From Streptomyces griseus (GTDB lineage Bacteria > Actinomycetota > Actinomycetes > Streptomycetales > Streptomycetaceae), in assembly GCA_002154345.1 (NCBI GenBank), contig MUNB01000011.1, forward strand, positions 1 through 40,383: DNA of 40,383 bases. Direction: 5' to 3'. The stretch's first letter is position 1, and every line of letters begins with the position of its first letter. Below are positions 36,416 to 40,383 of this stretch, piece by piece. Below the pieces are notes generated by a model. It was not told the origin of the DNA, made no database searches, and saw only the letters and a list, made by a program, of their open reading frames with translations. The translations under genes and the position numbers were made by a program.

Positions 36416-38586
36416 CAACCCCGAGTTCCGGCGACGTGCCGCAGCACGCCGACTCGCGGAACGACTTCTCCGGCACGAGCCACGGCCCGGTGGTGCAGGC
36501 CGCCACGATCCACGGCGGCATCACCTTCCAGGTGCAGCCGGCCGCGGCTGCCGGGGAGTGGGCCGCCCCCGACGAGATCCCTCCCTTGACCGTACGGTTC
36601 CGCAACCGGGAGCGGATGCTGGATCTGCTCGACGGCTGGTTCGGCCGCGACCCCGACGGCGCGAGCGTCGGCTTCGGGGCGCTGTACGGGCTGCCTGGCG
36701 TCGGCAAGACCACGTTGGTGTCCCGCTGGGCGGAACGGGGGAGCGAGTGGTTCCCCGACGGGCAGATCTATGTGGACTTCGCGACCCTGCGGGGTGGCAC
36801 AGCGGGCGCCGACGTCTCGGAGGCCGCATGGTGCTGCCTGAAGTCCCTGGGGGTCGACGCCGCGTACATCCCCGCCGCGCTGGCGGACCGCACCAGGCTC
36901 CTGCGGACCAGGACGGCGGGCAAACGACTGCTGGTCTTCCTGGACAACATCACCGACCCCTCCCACGCGGTCGCGCTCCTGCCGAAGGGCAGGGGCAGCG
37001 TGCTGCTCGTGGCGAGTGGATCGCGACTGGGGGAACTCGCCCTGGACGGCGCGCGGATGATGCCGGTGGAGCCGCTCGACCGCGAGAACGGCCTGAAGGT
37101 GCTCGCCGACCGCTGCGGGGCCGGGACCGTCGCGGCGGACCCGCACGCGGCGGAGGAGGTGGTGCGCCTCTGCGGCGGTCTGCCGGTGGCCCTGCACGTG
37201 GCCGCCGCCCGGCTGGCGACCGAGACACGCCTCACCCTGGCGACGCTCGCTGCGGAACTCGCCGACGAACCACGCCGACTGGCAGGAATGTCCCTGGGAA
37301 AGGAGCGGTCCGTGGCCGCCGCGTTCGATCTCGCCTACCGTGAACTCGACCCGGAGACCGCCAGGCTCTACCGCCTGTTGGGCTGGCACCCGGGGGCCAC
37401 TTTCGACGCCGGAGTCGCCGCGGTGGCGGCGGACCTGGACCCGGGACGTACCGCGGACGCGCTGGACGCGCTGACCCGTGCCAGCCTGCTGGAGGAGACG
37501 CCGGACGGGCGTTTCCGCTTCCACGATCTCGTACGGCTGCACGCCCGCGAACGTGGGACGGAGGAGGAGGGGCCGGCCGAACGGACCGCTCTCGTGGGGC
37601 GGGTGACGCTGCACTACCTGGCCCTGACCGCGCTCGCCGACCGAGCCGTCCTGCTGGACCGGCTGCGGATCGCCGATCTCACGCGGCTGCTCGCCGACGT
37701 CCCCGACCCCTTCGGAGCCGAGGGCGGACCGAAGCCGCTGGCCTGGCTGGAGGCCGAACACCGCAACATCCTCGGCGTCCTGCGGGCCGCCGCGCGCGAG
37801 GAGACGCTGCACACCGAGGTCTGGCAGCTCGCCGAGGCGTTCACGGTCCTGTTCTTCCACCACCGGCACCTCGGCGACTGGCGGGAATCGCTCGAACTCG
37901 GCGCGGCAGCCGCCGCCGAGGCGATGGTCCCGGCCGCCGAGGCGCGACTGCGCAGCCTGCTGTCGCGTCCGCTGATGGACCTGGGCGAGTACGAGGCGGC
38001 GCGCCGCGAACTGGACGCCGCCGAGGCCTGCGCCGAGGTGTCGGACCATCTGGTCGTCCGTGCCTCCGTCCAGGAGTTCTCCGGACGGTACTGGGACCGC
38101 ACCGACCCGGTCCGGGCCATGGAGGCCTACCGCAAGGCCATCGACCTCAACACGGCCGCGCACGAGGGCCGCGGCGCCGCCATAGCGTCCTACTTCCTCG
38201 GCTGTGCCCAGGACGCGGCCGAGGCCCACCGCGAGGCCCTGCACACCCTGCGCGGCGCGCACGACGAGTTCGTCGCGCGCAACGACCCGCGGATGGCGGC
38301 GCGGGCGCAGGTGGCCATCGGCATCGCTCACGGCCGCCTCGACGAGACCGATGCGGCGGTGCGGGCGCTGAGCGAGGCGATCGAGATCCTGGAGAAGAAG
38401 AAGGCGACCCACTACGTGGCGCAGGCGCTCGTCGCGCTCGCCGACATCCAGGAAAGCTCGCAGGGCGATCCCCACCAGGTACGCGCCCATCTGGAACGTG
38501 CCCTGGAGATCTACGAGGCCGGTGGCAGCCCCCTCGCGGAGGAGCTGCGGACGAGGCTGGCAGGAGGAGAACCGACGGCGCGGTGA
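36412..38586 (+). CDS. NLR-like STAND NTPase (NB-ARC plus TPR) with N-terminal amyloid-like motif
   Basis: A 724-residue protein. Residues 17-40 (NDFSGTSHGPVVQAATIHG, GITF) are a BASS/RHIM-like motif resembling the C-terminus of the preceding protein. The NB-ARC domain follows (about 62-330): Walker A GLPGVGKTT at 93-101, Walker B LLVFLD178, and the GLPVAL motif. A winged-helix-like segment (LLGWHPGATF, FRFHDLVRLHAR) and TPR-like helices to the C-terminus complete it. STAND proteins sense a ligand through repeats and oligomerise with ATP; an exposed N-terminal motif could then template the partner's motif. GTG 36412 overlaps the upstream stop. There is no SARP DNA-binding domain, so it is not an AfsR-type activator. 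Confidence 0.9.
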   Translation: MTTPSSGDVPQHADSRNDFSGTSHGPVVQAATIHGGITFQVQPAAAAGEWAAPDEIPPLTVRFRNRERMLDLLDGWFGRDPDGASVGFGALYGLPGVGKTTLVSRWAERGSEWFPDGQIYVDFATLRGGTAGADVSEAAWCCLKSLGVDAAYIPAALADRTRLLRTRTAGKRLLVFLDNITDPSHAVALLPKGRGSVLLVASGSRLGELALDGARMMPVEPLDRENGLKVLADRCGAGTVAADPHAAEEVVRLCGGLPVALHVAAARLATETRLTLATLAAELADEPRRLAGMSLGKERSVAAAFDLAYRELDPETARLYRLLGWHPGATFDAGVAAVAADLDPGRTADALDALTRASLLEETPDGRFRFHDLVRLHARERGTEEEGPAERTALVGRVTLHYLALTALADRAVLLDRLRIADLTRLLADVPDPFGAEGGPKPLAWLEAEHRNILGVLRAAAREETLHTEVWQLAEAFTVLFFHHRHLGDWRESLELGAAAAAEAMVPAAEARLRSLLSRPLMDLGEYEAARRELDAAEACAEVSDHLVVRASVQEFSGRYWDRTDPVRAMEAYRKAIDLNTAAHEGRGAAIASYFLGCAQDAAEAHREALHTLRGAHDEFVARNDPRMAARAQVAIGIAHGRLDETDAAVRALSEAIEILEKKKATHYVAQALVALADIQESSQGDPHQVRAHLERALEIYEAGGSPLAEELRTRLAGGEPTAR

Positions 38587-38605
38587 CGCGGGCAATCGTG
38601 CTCGC

Positions 38606-40327
38606 TCAGCCGGACGAGCCGCCCGGCCGGTGTGCGCGCAGCCGGAGCGCCACATCCTCAGCCCGCGCGCCGACCCGTACGGTCACCATGGTGTCGTCCA
38701 GCGGAGCGGCGGCGCGCAGCAGCGCGTAGACGGCTGACGCGGGCAGTGCGGGGTCCCGCGTCGGCCCTGTCAGGGCGGCCTCCACGATCCGGCCGTCCCG
38801 CAGACCCACCAGAGCCCCGCCGCCCGCCAGCGAGGCCGCCGCGAGCCGGCAGCCCGGCAGACGGTCCAGGGTCGCGCCGATCCACCGGACACCCGCCGCG
38901 GCGGAACGGACGGGCGCGCCGCACAGGATCACCGAGGCGCTCTCCAGCAGACGCCGCTCCGGTTCCCGCTCGTCGCAGGCCAGATGACGAAAACGCCCGA
39001 CCGTCTCGTCCTCGCCCGGGTCGTCCGCCTCCTGCCGGACCGCCGCGGGCTGTCTGCGTACGGTGATGGCGTCCGGTCCGTCGGTCGGCAGCCCGGTCGT
39101 GGTGACCATCCAGGCGGTGGCCTTCGTGCCGGTCGCGACGGGCTCGGCCAGGAACCACTCCGGCGGGACGGTGGACACCGGCTCGGGGAGGCCGAGCAGG
39201 CCGTAGAGGGCGGTACGCAGTCGGGGCAGCGCCCGGCCCGGCTGATGGAAGGCGCCCTCGGTGACGGTGGCGAAGAGATCGGGCCGCTGCCCGGCCAGGG
39301 CGGAGACGATCTGGCCCTGCACATCGGCGTGGGCATCGAGACGGGGCGCGGTCCGGCCCAGAGCGGCCACCGAGGTGCCGGGCACGGCCTCGCTCCCGAA
39401 GGCCCCCAGCAGAACCGGTTTGCCGAGCGCCGCACCATACAGCGTCACCGACCCGTGGTCGCCCACGACCACGTCCGCCGCGACCAGGGCCGACCGCCAC
39501 GCGTGGATGTGCGGAATCAGCATCAGCCCGGCGTCCAGAGCGGGCTTGAGGACATTGCGGATCTGCCAGGAACCGTGTCCCGCCCAGACGTTGGGGTGGA
39601 CGATCGCCGCCACCCGGAACTCGTCGTACGGGAGCGCGGCCAGTACCCGGGCCGCCAGCCCGGGATCCCGCCCGATCAGCGAGGTGCGCCCCCAGGTGGA
39701 GCTGAGCACCACCAGCCGGTGCCGGTCGGGCACGCCGAGCGCCCGGCGGAAGGCGTCGGCCCGGTCCGCGCTGACCAGCAGTTCGTCGAAGCACGGGTCG
39801 CCCACGAGCAGCGTGCGCCCGGCCGCCTTCGGATGCGAGGAGAGCAGCTGCTCCTCCTGCTGCGGATGGGAGATCGCCAGCCAGGCCCTGCCGGACTCCA
39901 GCAGGCTGTCCGGCACGACCCCCGACAGTCGGTCGCCCGGTGCGCGGGCGTCGGGCACCTGCTTCTGGAAGCCGATGCCGTGCGGCAGCACGAGGACCGG
40001 GCAATGCCCCTCGGGCACATCGACGTTCTCGCTGGCGGTGAGGATCAGATCGGGCTCGGCGTCGCTCACCTGCTCCCAGGGGATGACCAGGCAGCCCGCG
40101 TCGTGGAGCAGATCCAGCACGCCGGCGTTGAAGGCCGAAGTGGGGTCGTGGGCGAAGACCACGGTCACCCGGTCGTCCCCGCGCAGGAGGGCGGGCAGAC
40201 ATTCGAGGACCCGTACGGTCGAGGTCACCGTACGGGCCGCTACGACCAGGGTCTTCTCACCGTGGAAGGTGCTCCACCGCCCGGCGTCGCTGCCGACGGG
40301 GACGCGGAGGGGCTGGCTAGCGTGCAT
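38606..40327 (-). CDS. Large cytosolic GT-B-like protein, CDP-glycerol glycerophosphotransferase-like
   Basis: A 573-residue soluble protein whose exact function I do not recognise. The N-terminal half has alternating strands and helices. The central part (LVVLSSTWGRTSL, AAIVHPNVWAGHGSWQIRN, LIPHIHAWRSALVAADVVVGDHGSVTLYGAALGKPVLLGAFG) resembles the nucleotide-binding half of CDP-glycerol glycerophosphotransferase/UDP-GlcNAc-2-epimerase-like GT-B enzymes. The C-terminal ~190 residues are different and unrecognised. ATG 40325-40327 is chosen, with GGGGTGG just upstream; GTG at 40333 is an alternative. It converges on the NLR gene with only 19 bp between stops and no terminator. A role in the NLR module is possible but unsupported. 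Confidence 0.75.
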   Translation of the reverse strand: MHASQPLRVPVGSDAGRWSTFHGEKTLVVAARTVTSTVRVLECLPALLRGDDRVTVVFAHDPTSAFNAGVLDLLHDAGCLVIPWEQVSDAEPDLILTASENVDVPEGHCPVLVLPHGIGFQKQVPDARAPGDRLSGVVPDSLLESGRAWLAISHPQQEEQLLSSHPKAAGRTLLVGDPCFDELLVSADRADAFRRALGVPDRHRLVVLSSTWGRTSLIGRDPGLAARVLAALPYDEFRVAAIVHPNVWAGHGSWQIRNVLKPALDAGLMLIPHIHAWRSALVAADVVVGDHGSVTLYGAALGKPVLLGAFGSEAVPGTSVAALGRTAPRLDAHADVQGQIVSALAGQRPDLFATVTEGAFHQPGRALPRLRTALYGLLGLPEPVSTVPPEWFLAEPVATGTKATAWMVTTTGLPTDGPDAITVRRQPAAVRQEADDPGEDETVGRFRHLACDEREPERRLLESASVILCGAPVRSAAAGVRWIGATLDRLPGCRLAAASLAGGGALVGLRDGRIVEAALTGPTRDPALPASAVYALLRAAAPLDDTMVTVRVGARAEDVALRLRAHRPGGSSG

Positions 40328-40383
40328 GGCCACCCCGAAAGGCTACGGGCACACCGCCCCAGCGCGGCTCGCGGCTCGCGGCT

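Noticed and set aside
36412..38586. AfsR/SARP-type pathway activator
   Set aside because: The NB-ARC and TPR parts resemble AfsR, but there is no N-terminal winged-helix SARP domain; an amyloid-like motif takes its place.

Overview
The window is about 40 kb of very GC-rich DNA with dense genes, NNC/NNG codon bias, GTG starts and many ATGA/GTGA start-stop overlaps. This gene content points to Streptomyces or a very close actinomycete. No rRNA, tRNA, CRISPR array or insertion sequence was seen.

Positions 1-4882 hold a leftward operon (family-2 glycosyltransferase, TIGR04282/DUF2064 glycosyltransferase-like protein, SAM methyltransferase cut by the window edge). Divergent from it is an OmpR-type response regulator and histidine kinase pair. 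A convergent NAD-dependent sugar epimerase carries a Cys/His-rich, zinc-ribbon-like insertion.

Positions 5166-26800 are a coelichelin (cch) siderophore cluster. It encodes an ornithine N-hydroxylase (cchB), an ABC importer (cchC, cchD permeases, cchE ATPase), a siderophore-binding lipoprotein (cchF), two half-ABC exporters (cchG, cchI), a three-module NRPS (cchH; A-T-E-C-A-T-E-C-A-T) and a Fes-like esterase (cchJ). The adenylation pocket residues read DINYWGGIGK, DFWNIGMVHK and DMENLGLINK, which fit N5-formyl-N5-hydroxyornithine, threonine and N5-hydroxyornithine. Three iron-box operators precede cchB, cchF and cchJ, so the locus should be derepressed under iron starvation. The formyltransferase (cchA) and the MbtH-like protein (cchK) of the S. 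coelicolor locus are not here. Notable details are a condensation domain with Leu in place of the catalytic His, an exporter pair with complementary broken ATPase motifs, and an 11-codon leader ORF fused by overlap to cchJ.

Positions 26837-29444 hold 23-bp tandem repeats, two MarR-family regulators and a divergent accessory enolase whose promoter region carries 13-bp periodic repeats. Positions 29535-33876 hold two divergent secreted carbohydrate-active proteins, one with a CBM32-like domain plus a beta-helix and one with two CBM32-like domains plus a GH16 endo-beta-1,3-glucanase. They share a GAGCGCTC-centred operator on each side.

Positions 33879-40327 hold a DUF3048 lipoprotein, a TetR regulator with a near-perfect 38-bp palindrome just before its start, and a two-gene module that is the best candidate for an unusual system. 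That module is a small protein with a hydrophobic helical N-terminus and a C-terminal amyloid-like motif, translationally coupled to an NB-ARC/TPR (NLR-like STAND) protein with a matching motif at its N-terminus. A large GT-B-like cytosolic protein lies convergent to it.
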